From: Anaerolineales bacterium UBA5195
Lineage (GTDB): Bacteria > Chloroflexota > Anaerolineae > Anaerolineales > Villigracilaceae
Length of the DNA: 64,000 nucleotides
Direction of reading: 5' to 3'
NCBI GenBank assembly: GCA_002412925.1
Contig: DHVZ01000100.1
Span: 62,001-126,000, forward strand
Both the position numbers and the translations under genes were made by a program. The notes under the pieces are model-generated. The model was given only the letters and a program-made list of their open reading frames with translations. It was not told where the DNA came from and made no database searches. Numbering within the stretch: position 1 is the stretch's first letter; every line of letters starts with the position of its first letter. This document shows, piece after piece, positions 49,197 to 56,468 of the stretch.

Positions 49197-50633
49197 TTAT
49201 TCTCCTTTGGGTTTTCCCCTTCTCCCATTTTGGGAGAAGGCAGGGGTGAGGGTTAATTTTGCGTGATCAATTTGTTTTTTGACAGAATCGGGGGAGGTCC
49301 CGCCCGTGGCATTGCGCCGTTTAATTGACTCGAGCGGGTCAAAAACCTGGTACACGCCCCGCCATAACTCGTTGGGGGACAGGTCGGACTCAAACGCCCC
49401 CAGGCTTTGCCACTCATTTAAAGGAATTTCATCCAGGCTGATGCCCTTTTCCGCCGCCAAGCGGACAGCTTTACCAGCTGCTGCGTGCGCCTCCCGGAAA
49501 GGGATGCCCTGGCGGACAAGATAATCTGCCAGATCGGTGGCCAACATGCCGGCATCGATCGCCGCGAGCATTTTCTCGGCCTTGACGGTCATCGTCTCAA
49601 GCGCGCCCGCCAGGACCGGCAGGATCGTTATCAGCGTGTCGAAGGCCTGGAAAACAGGGACTTTATCCTCCTGCAAATCTTTGTCGTACGTGGAGGGCAG
49701 CCCCTTCAGCGTGGACATCAGTCCGGTCAACAAGCCAATCAGCGTCCCGGCCTTGCCACGCGCCAGTTCGAACAGATCGGGGTTTTTCTTTTGCGGCATC
49801 AGGCTGGAGCCGGTCGAGAAGGCATCCGAAAGTTCGATGAATCCAAACTCGGCGGTACTGAACAAGACGATATTTTCAGACAATTTGCTCAGGTGGACGC
49901 CAATCATCGCAGCACAGAACAGAAACTCGGCGGCGAAATCCCGGTCAGAGACGGCATCCAGGCTGTTTGGCGCGGGGATGTCGAAGCCGAGCGCCATCGT
50001 CAGGGTTTCGCGGTCGATGTCGAAAGCTGTTCCCGCCAAAGCGCCACAGCCCAACGGGAGAACGGCGACCCGGTCATTCAGATCAGCCAGCCGTTCCTTG
50101 TCGCGTTCCAAGGCCCAGAAGTGACTCATCAACCAATGGGCCAGAGTCACGGGTTGGGCCCGCTGCAGATGGGTGTAACCCGGCATCAGTGTGGCTTGAT
50201 TCCGCTCGGCGACCGCCACCAGTGTAGCTTGCAGCCCTTTGACGGAATCCACCAACAGTGGCAGCGAATCCAGCATCCACAGCCTGAAATCAGTCGCCAC
50301 CTGGTCGTTGCGGCTGCGCCCGGTATGCAGTTTGCCAGCCGCCGCGCCAATCAGTTCGCCTAAGCGCCGCTCGACCGCCGTATGGATATCCTCATCGGAC
50401 TCGACGAAAACAAATTTGCCGTTTTCGAACTCGACAGCCATGGCCTTCAGGCCATCTACGATAGCTGTATGCTCGACTTCGTTTAACACACCGGCCTTGA
50501 AAATCGCGCCCGCCCAGGCAATGGAACCGCGCACATCCTGCGCCGCCAACCGCTGATCAAACGGTAGTGAAGTGTTGAGCAGCCAGGCTTGCTCGTTGAG
50601 TTTGGTGGAAAAACGTCCGCCCCAGAGGGTCAT
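49197..50633 (-). CDS. argH: Argininosuccinate lyase
   Basis: A fumarase-superfamily enzyme of 478 residues that splits argininosuccinate into arginine and fumarate. WGGRFSTKLNE opens the chain, HTGRSRNDQVATDFRLW is near 107, and the signature GSSLMPQKKNPD is near 278. The last 19 residues (from about LTLTPAFSQNG) are encoded by a REP-like palindrome, so the native stop has been lost and a new one acquired. The ATG at 50631-50633 has AAGGAG upstream; earlier starts lie in repeat DNA. Confidence 0.94.
   Translation of the reverse strand: MTLWGGRFSTKLNEQAWLLNTSLPFDQRLAAQDVRGSIAWAGAIFKAGVLNEVEHTAIVDGLKAMAVEFENGKFVFVESDEDIHTAVERRLGELIGAAAGKLHTGRSRNDQVATDFRLWMLDSLPLLVDSVKGLQATLVAVAERNQATLMPGYTHLQRAQPVTLAHWLMSHFWALERDKERLADLNDRVAVLPLGCGALAGTAFDIDRETLTMALGFDIPAPNSLDAVSDRDFAAEFLFCAAMIGVHLSKLSENIVLFSTAEFGFIELSDAFSTGSSLMPQKKNPDLFELARGKAGTLIGLLTGLMSTLKGLPSTYDKDLQEDKVPVFQAFDTLITILPVLAGALETMTVKAEKMLAAIDAGMLATDLADYLVRQGIPFREAHAAAGKAVRLAAEKGISLDEIPLNEWQSLGAFESDLSPNELWRGVYQVFDPLESIKRRNATGGTSPDSVKKQIDHAKLTLTPAFSQNGRRGKPKGE
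49206..49254. repeat. REP-like palindrome encoding the ArgH C-terminus
   Basis: CCTTCTCCCATTTTGGGAGAAGG with flanking GGTGAGGG, matching the family at 6441-6514 and 51985-52037. It is translated as LTLTPAFSQNGRRGKPKG. Confidence 0.75.
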
Positions 50634-50639
50634 GGGAAC

Positions 50640-50700
50640 TCCTTCATTTGGCGATTTAGTGATTGAAAACCAATCACCAAATCGCCAAATCACAAAATCA
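50640..50700. repeat. GATTTGGCGATTT micro-repeat/inverted repeat between argG and argH
   Basis: TTTGGCGATTTAGTGATTG is followed by its approximate reverse complement (CAATCACCAAATCGCCAAAT). It fills the 64-bp gap in the operon; no gene. Confidence 0.6.
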
Positions 50701-51966
50701 GTCGCGCTTAAAGCGCGAGTAATCCGGCTTCGGCATGTCCATGCCCGAAACGGGCAGACCATTCAACGCCCGTACCTTGAGCGATAACCCATAAAGGCGG
50801 ATAAAGCCCTCGGCGTGGCTCTGGTCGTAGACATCTTCTTGACCAAAAGTGGCGAAGTCTTCGCGGTACAGGCTGAATTTGCTCCTGCGCCCAGCCACAA
50901 GCAGGTTACCTTTGTAGAGTTTCAAGCGCACAGTGCCAGTCACCGGGCCCTGGGTGTTGTTCACAAAAGCGTCAAGTGCCTCGCGCAAGGGGGTAAACCA
51001 CAGGCCGTTATAGGTCAAGTCGGCATATTTGATGGCAGCCATCTGCTTGAAACTGAGCGTTTCGTGGTCAAGAACGAGTGATTCCAGTTCCCGATGAGCA
51101 TACAGCAGGATCGTGCCGCCAGGAGTCTCGTAGACGCCATGCGATTTCATCCCAACCAGGCGGTTTTCGACCAAATCCACCCGACCAATTCCGTGCGCAC
51201 CGCCGATGACATTCAGCCGTTCAACCAGCTTGGCCGGGGAAAGCTTCTCACCGTTGACCGAGACCGGTACACCCGTCTCGAACTCGATCTCAACATATTC
51301 GCCTTCTTCGGGCGCATTTTCAGGCGAAGCGCTGATCTGGTACATGGCTTCCTCAGGCTCGTTCCACGGGTCCTCGAGCAGGCCGCCCTCGTGTGAAAGG
51401 TGCCATAAATTCGAATCGCGGCTGTAAATCGACTTGACAGTGGCCGTCACCGGGACGTTGTGCTTGGCCGCGTAGGCAATCGCATCCTCACGCGAGCGGA
51501 TATCCCATTCGCGCCACGGGGCAATGATCTTCAGGCGCGGGTCGAGCGCCATCACGGTCAGCTCAAAGCGCACCTGGTCATTGCCCTTGCCGGTTGCGCC
51601 ATGCGCGATGGCATCTGCGCCGACTTCATGCGCCACGTCCACCAGGTGTTTGGCGATCAGCGGGCGCGCCACCGACGTGCCAAGCAGGTACTTGTGTTCG
51701 TAGACCGCTCCCGACTTGAGCATCGGGAAGAGGTAATCGGCGGCAAATTCCTCGCGCATGTCATGGAAAATCAACTGGCTCGCGCCGCTGGCGATCGCCT
51801 TTTTCTCCAGTTTGGTCAAATCCTCGTCGCCCTGGCCCACATTGGCGCAGAAACAGACCACTTCGCAGCCATAATTTTCCTTCAGCCACGGGACGATCAC
51901 GGATGTGTCCAGCCCGCCGGAGTAGGCGAGGACCACTTTCTTGACGGACGGTTTTGATTTGGGCAT
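50698..51966 (-). CDS. argG: Argininosuccinate synthase
   Basis: An ATP pyrophosphatase-type ligase of 422 residues that joins citrulline and aspartate. The P-loop-like motif is VLAYSGGLDTSVIVPWL at residues 12-28; HGATGKGNDQVRFE is near 118 and SIYSRDSNLWHLSHEGG near 176. It is the first structural gene after the arginine leader and terminator, with AGGAG 7 nt before the ATG. The C-terminus (PKPDYSRFKRD) looks native. Confidence 0.95.
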   Translation of the reverse strand: MPKSKPSVKKVVLAYSGGLDTSVIVPWLKENYGCEVVCFCANVGQGDEDLTKLEKKAIASGASQLIFHDMREEFAADYLFPMLKSGAVYEHKYLLGTSVARPLIAKHLVDVAHEVGADAIAHGATGKGNDQVRFELTVMALDPRLKIIAPWREWDIRSREDAIAYAAKHNVPVTATVKSIYSRDSNLWHLSHEGGLLEDPWNEPEEAMYQISASPENAPEEGEYVEIEFETGVPVSVNGEKLSPAKLVERLNVIGGAHGIGRVDLVENRLVGMKSHGVYETPGGTILLYAHRELESLVLDHETLSFKQMAAIKYADLTYNGLWFTPLREALDAFVNNTQGPVTGTVRLKLYKGNLLVAGRRSKFSLYREDFATFGQEDVYDQSHAEGFIRLYGLSLKVRALNGLPVSGMDMPKPDYSRFKRD

Positions 51967-51984
51967 AGCAATTCTCCTGTTGGG

Positions 51985-52037
51985 TTTGCCCTCATCCCCT
52001 ACCCTGCCCCCATTAGGGAGAGGGCCAGGGTGAGGGC
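51985..52037. repeat. REP-like palindrome in the argG 5' UTR
   Basis: GCCCTCATCCCC...GGGTGAGGGC arms with an inner CCCCCATTAGGGAG hairpin, between the attenuator terminator and the argG start. Confidence 0.7.
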
Positions 52038-52040
52038 AAA

Positions 52041-52077
52041 ATAAAATAAAAACAGCCCTCCGAGAAGGAGGGCTGTT
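52041..52077 (-). terminator. Intrinsic terminator/attenuator before argG
   Basis: AACAGCCCTCC pairs with GGAGGGCTGTT (11 bp, 5-nt loop) and is followed by TTTATTTTATTTT on the minus strand. It lies after the arginine leader peptide and 75 bp before argG, so read-through must be regulated for argG to be expressed. Confidence 0.88.
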
Positions 52078-52105
52078 GGGTTGACTTGCGCGTCTTTCGC
52101 GCGCC

Positions 52106-52198
52106 TTACTGCGTCATCCGAAACGAAAAAATCCCGGCCTTCTCTTGTAGAAGTGGGTACGGACGACGGATACGCGGGAACGACTTGGTTGCAAACAT
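52106..52198 (-). CDS. Arginine-operon leader peptide (30 aa, RIRR)
   Basis: A 30-residue frame beginning a few nt after the predicted transcription start. Residues 9-12 are Arg-Ile-Arg-Arg, read by CGT ATC CGT CGT, followed by Pro-Tyr-Pro. The CGTCGTCCG stretch (52160-52168) can pair over 9 bp with CGGATGACG at the peptide's end (52112-52120). Ribosome stalling on Arg codons would break this pairing. The terminator follows 29 bp after the stop. The design fits ribosome-mediated attenuation by arginyl-tRNA. I know of no named family for it. Confidence 0.68.
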   Translation of the reverse strand: MFATKSFPRIRRPYPLLQEKAGIFSFRMTQ

Positions 52199-52208
52199 AT
52201 TGGGCGCA

Positions 52209-52236
52209 ATTCTACCAGCCTGGGAGAATATGTCAA
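52209..52236 (-). promoter_or_regulatory. argG operon promoter
   Basis: On the minus strand TTGACA (52231-52236), 16-bp spacer, TAGAAT (52209-52214) with an extended TGG before it. The leader ATG starts 10 nt after the -10, so the 5' UTR is only a few nt. Confidence 0.8.
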
Positions 52237-52332
52237 TACCCAAATGGGTCATCTTTGGATTTTGCCGTCCGAAACCTGGTTTTGAGCTTTACATTTTCAT
52301 TGGTTTAGCCTTTTCTATTCGAGGGAGCCGTT

Positions 52333-52496
52333 GGTCGAGTAAGCCGCCGCTCTTTGGCGTCTGTATCGAGACCCGGCGACCAAAGCAATCTCCGGCTCAC
52401 GGTGATTTACTTCACTGCCTGGGCCTCGACACCTGCACTTGCACCAAACACAGTGCGGTGCAAGTGTACGGCGGGGCAGCACCGCCTACTCAACCA
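52333..52496. repeat. GGTCGAGTAG element, copy 3
   Basis: The longest copy, with terminal GGTCGAGTA/TACTCAACC arms and a nested TGCACTTGCACC...GGTGCAAGTG module (52430-52468). It lies between the argG promoter and the end of lysX and separates the two operons. Confidence 0.78.
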
Positions 52497-52502
52497 TCGG
52501 CA

Positions 52503-53342
52503 TTACTTTGCATTGGACAAAACGTAATCGATCATCTTTTCAGGGATATTCACGCCTGTTGTGGCAATGCTGTTGCGGAATTCCATCGTGTGGTTGATCT
52601 CGTTGATCGTAAAACCGTTCTCCGTTTCGAACAGGTCCAGCGCCAGCAGCCCACCGCCGACAGCCTGCGCCGCCCGGCGGCATAAGTCCGCGATTTCGGC
52701 AGTGATCGGACAGTTGGTTGCCACGCCGCCCCGAGCAGTGTTGGTAATCCAGTTTTCGGACGAGCGGTAGATGGCGCAGATCGGCTCTTCGCCAATCACA
52801 AAGGCGCGGATGTCGCGGCCCGGCTTGTTGATATATTCCTGAATGTAGAAAACCTGGTGATTGACGCCCAGTGTCGCTTTGTGTTCGATCAGCGATTCTG
52901 CGGTGTGGCGATTTTCCACTTTAGCGAGCAAGCGTCCCCACGAACCAACCACCGGCTTGAGCACGCACGGGTAACCCATGGCTTCCACCGCCGCGAGCGC
53001 AGCTTCCTCGTCGAAGGCCATCAACACGCGCGGCGTGGGGATACCCTCCCGCGCCAAAATCTGACTGGTGACATATTTGTCACCGCAGCGCTCGGCCACG
53101 ACCGCAGGGTTGACCACTGGCACACCGTGCGCCTCGAAAATCCGCGAGATGTACAACCCACGCGAGTAGGAGATGGAACGCTCAAAGAGCACATCCACGG
53201 CTTCGGGCAGTTGGGAAATGTCGAAAAAGCGTTCGCCATCGTTGATGCGGACAACTTCCACGCCGGGGCGTTTTTCCAGTTCGTCAATCAGGTATTTTTC
53301 TTCCACACGCAGGCGGGTAAATAAGAAGCCAACACGCGTCAT
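52503..53342 (-). CDS. lysX: LysW-dependent ATP-grasp ligase, probable alpha-aminoadipate-LysW ligase LysX
   Basis: The second RimK-type ligase, 279 residues, clearly homologous to the argX product (shared VLKPVVGSWGRLLAK, YIQEYINKPGRDIRAFVIG, ITNTARGG and INEINHTMEF). It follows homocitrate synthase, homoaconitase and homoisocitrate dehydrogenase, so alpha-aminoadipate (lysine pathway) is the inferred substrate. AAGGAGA lies 6 nt before the ATG. It is the last gene of the lysine operon. Confidence 0.86.
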   Translation of the reverse strand: MTRVGFLFTRLRVEEKYLIDELEKRPGVEVVRINDGERFFDISQLPEAVDVLFERSISYSRGLYISRIFEAHGVPVVNPAVVAERCGDKYVTSQILAREGIPTPRVLMAFDEEAALAAVEAMGYPCVLKPVVGSWGRLLAKVENRHTAESLIEHKATLGVNHQVFYIQEYINKPGRDIRAFVIGEEPICAIYRSSENWITNTARGGVATNCPITAEIADLCRRAAQAVGGGLLALDLFETENGFTINEINHTMEFRNSIATTGVNIPEKMIDYVLSNAK

Positions 53343-53364
53343 AATTTCTCTCCTTTGTTCTGTA

Positions 53365-53393
53365 GTAGGGGCGACCCAATGGGTCGCCCCTAC
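53365..53393. repeat. GTAGGGGCG palindrome at the end of the hicdh gene
   Basis: GTAGGGGCGACCC...GGGTCGCCCCTAC. On the minus strand its first bases supply the TAG stop of the upstream dehydrogenase gene. Confidence 0.8.
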
Positions 53394-54391
53394 CCTAATA
53401 TTCCAATAACCTTTCGCGTCATCCCATCCGTTGTCAACGCCCCGCCCAAATCGGGCGTGACCTGACCAGCAGCAATGCAGCTTTCGACAGCATTGCGCAG
53501 GCGGCTGGCTTGTTCTGTTTCGCCGAGATGTTCAAGCATCATCGCTGTGGCAAGAAAAGTAGCGGTGGGATTGGCTTTGCCCGTCCCAACCAATGGCGGC
53601 GCGGAGCCATGTACTGGTTCAAACACCGCAGCTGCGGTTCCGATATTGCCGGAGGCCGCCACGCCCAATCCGCCGACGAACATGCAGGCTTCATCGCTCA
53701 GGATGTCGCCAAACAGGTTGGTGGTGACAATCACCTCGAACTGCTCCGGCGCGCGAACCAGTTCCATCGCGCAGGTGTCGACCAGCATTTCGAGCATCTC
53801 GATCTCGGGATATTCTCTGGCGATTTCCAACGCCACTGCGCGGAACAGGCCGCAGGTCTGGCGCAAGACGTTGGCTTTGTGGACCACATGGGCTTTCTTG
53901 CGTCCGGTCTGGCGCGCCAGGTCGAAGGCTTTGCGGATGATGCGCTCGGAACCTTTGCGGGTAATGACGCGCTCGGTGATGGCGCGGTTGCCATCGTCCT
54001 CGAGACGCTCAAGGCCCGAATAGAGTCCCTCGGTGTTCTCACGGACAATGAGCAAGTCAATGCCGGGGCGCGAGGAAGGATGTGGTGTCGAGCGAATCGG
54101 CCGCAGGTTGGCATACAGATCCAGTTTTTGGCGCATCCGCACAACCGGGGAAAAATACCCGGGCAGGTTCGGCGGCGTCGTCACTGCGCCAAACAGCGCG
54201 GCGTGTGAACTGCGAATGGACTGGAGCGTGGCATCTGGCAAAGGTGTGCCGAGGCGCTCGTAGGCGTCGAATCCGATCTCAGCGCGGGTAAATTCAAATT
54301 CCAGCGGCAGTACGCGCAAGACCTGTTCAGCGCAGGCGATTACTTCGGGGCCAATGCCGTCGCCGGGGAGGAGGGTGATTTTGTAGGGCAT
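53390..54391 (-). CDS. hicdh: Homoisocitrate dehydrogenase (isocitrate/isopropylmalate dehydrogenase family)
   Basis: A 333-residue NAD(P)-dependent beta-decarboxylating dehydrogenase. LLPGDGIGPEV opens the fold; the substrate region has VRMRQKLDLYANLRPIR and VRENTEGLYSGLE, and the metal Asp is in NLFGDILSDEACMFVGG. Position in the operon with homocitrate synthase and homoaconitase points to homoisocitrate oxidation to alpha-ketoadipate; isocitrate or isopropylmalate use is possible too. The ATG at 54389-54391 starts the conserved strand. The stop codon lies in a palindrome. Confidence 0.88.
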   Translation of the reverse strand: MPYKITLLPGDGIGPEVIACAEQVLRVLPLEFEFTRAEIGFDAYERLGTPLPDATLQSIRSSHAALFGAVTTPPNLPGYFSPVVRMRQKLDLYANLRPIRSTPHPSSRPGIDLLIVRENTEGLYSGLERLEDDGNRAITERVITRKGSERIIRKAFDLARQTGRKKAHVVHKANVLRQTCGLFRAVALEIAREYPEIEMLEMLVDTCAMELVRAPEQFEVIVTTNLFGDILSDEACMFVGGLGVAASGNIGTAAAVFEPVHGSAPPLVGTGKANPTATFLATAMMLEHLGETEQASRLRNAVESCIAAGQVTPDLGGALTTDGMTRKVIGILG

Positions 54392-54404
54392 AATTGGTTT
54401 TCCG

Positions 54405-54433
54405 GTAGGGGCGCAGCAATGCTGCGCCCTTAC
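54405..54433. repeat. GTAGGGGCG palindrome before hicdh
   Basis: GTAGGGGCGCAGCA...TGCTGCGCCCTTAC, in the 47-bp gap between homoaconitase small subunit and the dehydrogenase. Confidence 0.8.
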
Positions 54434-54438
54434 AATCA

Positions 54439-54936
54439 TCAGGCCATTAGTTCCTGAATATCGTGTTCTTTCAAGAAGTTGACAATTCCGCCCGCCGCAG
54501 CGACTTTGAGCACGAAATCGGGCAGTGGCCGCGCCTGGAAGGTAGCGCCGGTCGTCAGGTTGCGAATTTGACCGGTCGTCAGATCCACATCCACTTCATC
54601 ACCTTCAGTGATCCCCGCCACGGCTTCAGGACATTCCAGGATCGGCAAGCCAATATTAATAGCGTTGCGGAAAAAGATGCGCGCAAACGAGGGCGCGATA
54701 ATGCACTTGGCACCCGAGCCTTTGATGGCAATCGGCGCATGTTCGCGTGATGAGCCGCAGCCAAAGTTCTGCCCGCCGACGATCATATCGCCGGGGTTGA
54801 CATTCGGCGCGTACTCAGGCTTAATCTCGCAAAAGACGTTTTTGGCAAGTTCCAGCGGGTCGATGGTAATGTTATAGCGGCCGGGGATGATCTCGTCCGT
54901 GTTCAGGTTTTCTCCAAAAGTCCAGGCTTTTCCCAT
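54439..54936 (-). CDS. lysU: Homoaconitase small subunit (LeuD/HacB type)
   Basis: The 165-residue swivel domain of a 3-isopropylmalate dehydratase-type aconitase. TDEIIPGRYN, GGQNFGCGSSREHAP and SFARIFFRNAINIGLP are diagnostic; the flexible loop after TDEIIPGRY sets substrate choice. With the large subunit it converts homocitrate to homoisocitrate. The ATG at 54934-54936 has AAAGGAGA upstream. The upstream frame extension lies in a repeat and is not used. Confidence 0.9.
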   Translation of the reverse strand: MGKAWTFGENLNTDEIIPGRYNITIDPLELAKNVFCEIKPEYAPNVNPGDMIVGGQNFGCGSSREHAPIAIKGSGAKCIIAPSFARIFFRNAINIGLPILECPEAVAGITEGDEVDVDLTTGQIRNLTTGATFQARPLPDFVLKVAAAGGIVNFLKEHDIQELMA

Positions 54937-54960
54937 GGGATCTCCTTTTTCATTGCAGAG

Positions 54961-55093
54961 GGTTGAGTAGTCCGGAGCGTTCTTGCGAAGGACGTATCGA
55001 AACCCGATTTGACAGTGTATGCCAGTTCCTGGTCTCGACACGTGCACCTGCGCTGCAAGTGCACGTGTACGCCGCGACGCGGCTACTCGACCA
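54961..55093. repeat. GGTCGAGTAG element, copy 4
   Basis: GGTTGAGTAG start and CTACTCGACC end, with GTATCGAAACC arms and a nested CGTGCACCTGCGC...GTGCACG palindrome (55040-55070). It separates the two homoaconitase genes. Confidence 0.78.
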
Positions 55094-55099
55094 TCTTCA

Positions 55100-56350
55100 C
55101 TATTTCAAATATTCTCGCGGATCAGTAATCCGCCCCGTCAGCGCCGTCGCCGCGGCGGTGGCCGGGCTGGCAAGATAGATTTCCGAAAGTGGGCTGCCCA
55201 TGCGTCCGATAAAGTTGCGGTTCATCGTGGTCAGGGCGCGTTCGCCAGCGGCCAGGATGCCGCCGTGCCGCCCGATGCAGGCCCCGCAGCCGGTTCCAGT
55301 AACAGTACACCCGGCATCCATCAGGATTTCGAGCAGACCGTTCTGCATGGCTTTTTTGTAAATGCGTTGACTGGCCGGGGTGACAATCACGCGCGTCAGC
55401 GGGTTGACCTTTTTGCCCCGGAGCATGTTCGCCACGATTTCCAAATCCTCGTAGCGGGCATTGGTGCAGGTGCCGATGTAGACCTCGTGAATTTCCAGAC
55501 CTTCGACATCCGTCAGCGGTTTGACGTTATCCACATCCGGATGGCAGGACACCTGCGGGGTAAGCGCGGACACGTCAATCTCAACGACATGCTCGTAGCG
55601 TGGGTTGAATGGTCGAATTTGCTCAAACTGTCCATTCGCCAGGGTCTCATTGGCCAGGTAATCGACCGTCACCCGGTCAGCGGCAATCAGGCCACATTTC
55701 GCGCCGATTTCGGTGGACATGTTCGGGAAGATGATCCGCTCGTGCATTGGCAGGTTGTCGATATACTCGCCGCCAAACTCCACCGAGCGGTAGGTACCGC
55801 CATCCATGCCCAGCCGGCCCGCGATGTAAATCATCACATCTTTAGCGTAGACACCCGGCTGAGTCTGGCCGCGCAATTCGATGCGGAGGCTTTCCGGCAC
55901 TTTGAACCAGCATTTGCCTGTCACCCAGGCCACCGCGATCTCCGTTGAGCCTAGACCCGCGCCAAACGCGCCCATCACGCCGTAGGTGTTGGAGTGCGAA
56001 TCCGCGCCGATGATAATCGCGCCCGGGGTGACAAATCCTTCCTCCAGCATGACTTGATGACAGACACCCTGCATAAATAAATGCGGAAGTTCCTGGTCTT
56101 TGACAAAATCAAGAATTTTTCGATGATTCTCCGCCGCCAGCACGTTCGGGGCCGGGTAGGCATGGTCGAGGTGCAGTACCACACGGCTTTTGTCGTGGAT
56201 CGGCTTGCCGATTTCCCGAAAAGCCTTGATTGCCAACGGAGTGGTGTTGTCGTGGCTCATGATATAGTCCACATCGAGCAGCAGGATTTCCCCGGCCTGC
56301 ACCGGCCTCCCGGCTTTGCGAGAAAAAATTTCTTCAATTAAGGTACCCAT
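55100..56350 (-). CDS. lysT: Homoaconitase large subunit (LeuC/HacA type)
   Basis: The 416-residue catalytic subunit with a [4Fe-4S] cluster. Cluster Cys residues are in VYIGTCTNARYEDLE near 297 and TGTGCGACIGRHGG near 356-359; DSHSNTYGVMGAFGAG near 115 supports substrate and Fe-S binding. The small subunit follows on the other side of a repeat. The ATG at 56348-56350 has AAGGAGA upstream; a longer frame would run through copy 5 of the repeat. Confidence 0.9.
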   Translation of the reverse strand: MGTLIEEIFSRKAGRPVQAGEILLLDVDYIMSHDNTTPLAIKAFREIGKPIHDKSRVVLHLDHAYPAPNVLAAENHRKILDFVKDQELPHLFMQGVCHQVMLEEGFVTPGAIIIGADSHSNTYGVMGAFGAGLGSTEIAVAWVTGKCWFKVPESLRIELRGQTQPGVYAKDVMIYIAGRLGMDGGTYRSVEFGGEYIDNLPMHERIIFPNMSTEIGAKCGLIAADRVTVDYLANETLANGQFEQIRPFNPRYEHVVEIDVSALTPQVSCHPDVDNVKPLTDVEGLEIHEVYIGTCTNARYEDLEIVANMLRGKKVNPLTRVIVTPASQRIYKKAMQNGLLEILMDAGCTVTGTGCGACIGRHGGILAAGERALTTMNRNFIGRMGSPLSEIYLASPATAAATALTGRITDPREYLK

Positions 56351-56375
56351 ACTATCTCCTTTTGTATAAGTCGAG

Positions 56376-56462
56376 GGTCGAGTAGCCGGTGATTTTCCGG
56401 CGTATCGAGACCCGGGTCGCTGGTTTCGATACGGGCGGAAAGAACACCGCCCCACTCAACCC
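56376..56462. repeat. GGTCGAGTAG element, copy 5 (short form)
   Basis: GGTCGAGTAG...GTATCGAGACC then GGTTTCGATAC...CACTCAACC: the minimal 87-bp form without the nested module, between homocitrate synthase and homoaconitase genes. Confidence 0.78.
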
Positions 56463-56468
56463 GCGTCC

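Noticed and set aside
48999..49256. Plus-strand frames opposite lysW
   Set aside because: The minus strand encodes LysW with its Cys pairs and EDWGE end; the plus-strand frames are shadows.
51967..52240. A T-box or known riboswitch before argG
   Set aside because: No T-box specifier/TGGN features or known aptamer core seen; the translated leader with Arg codons explains the region better.
46742..56462. Repeated GGTCGAGTAG blocks as a CRISPR array
   Set aside because: Copies are kilobases apart, have terminal inverted repeats and no regular spacers; no cas genes are present.
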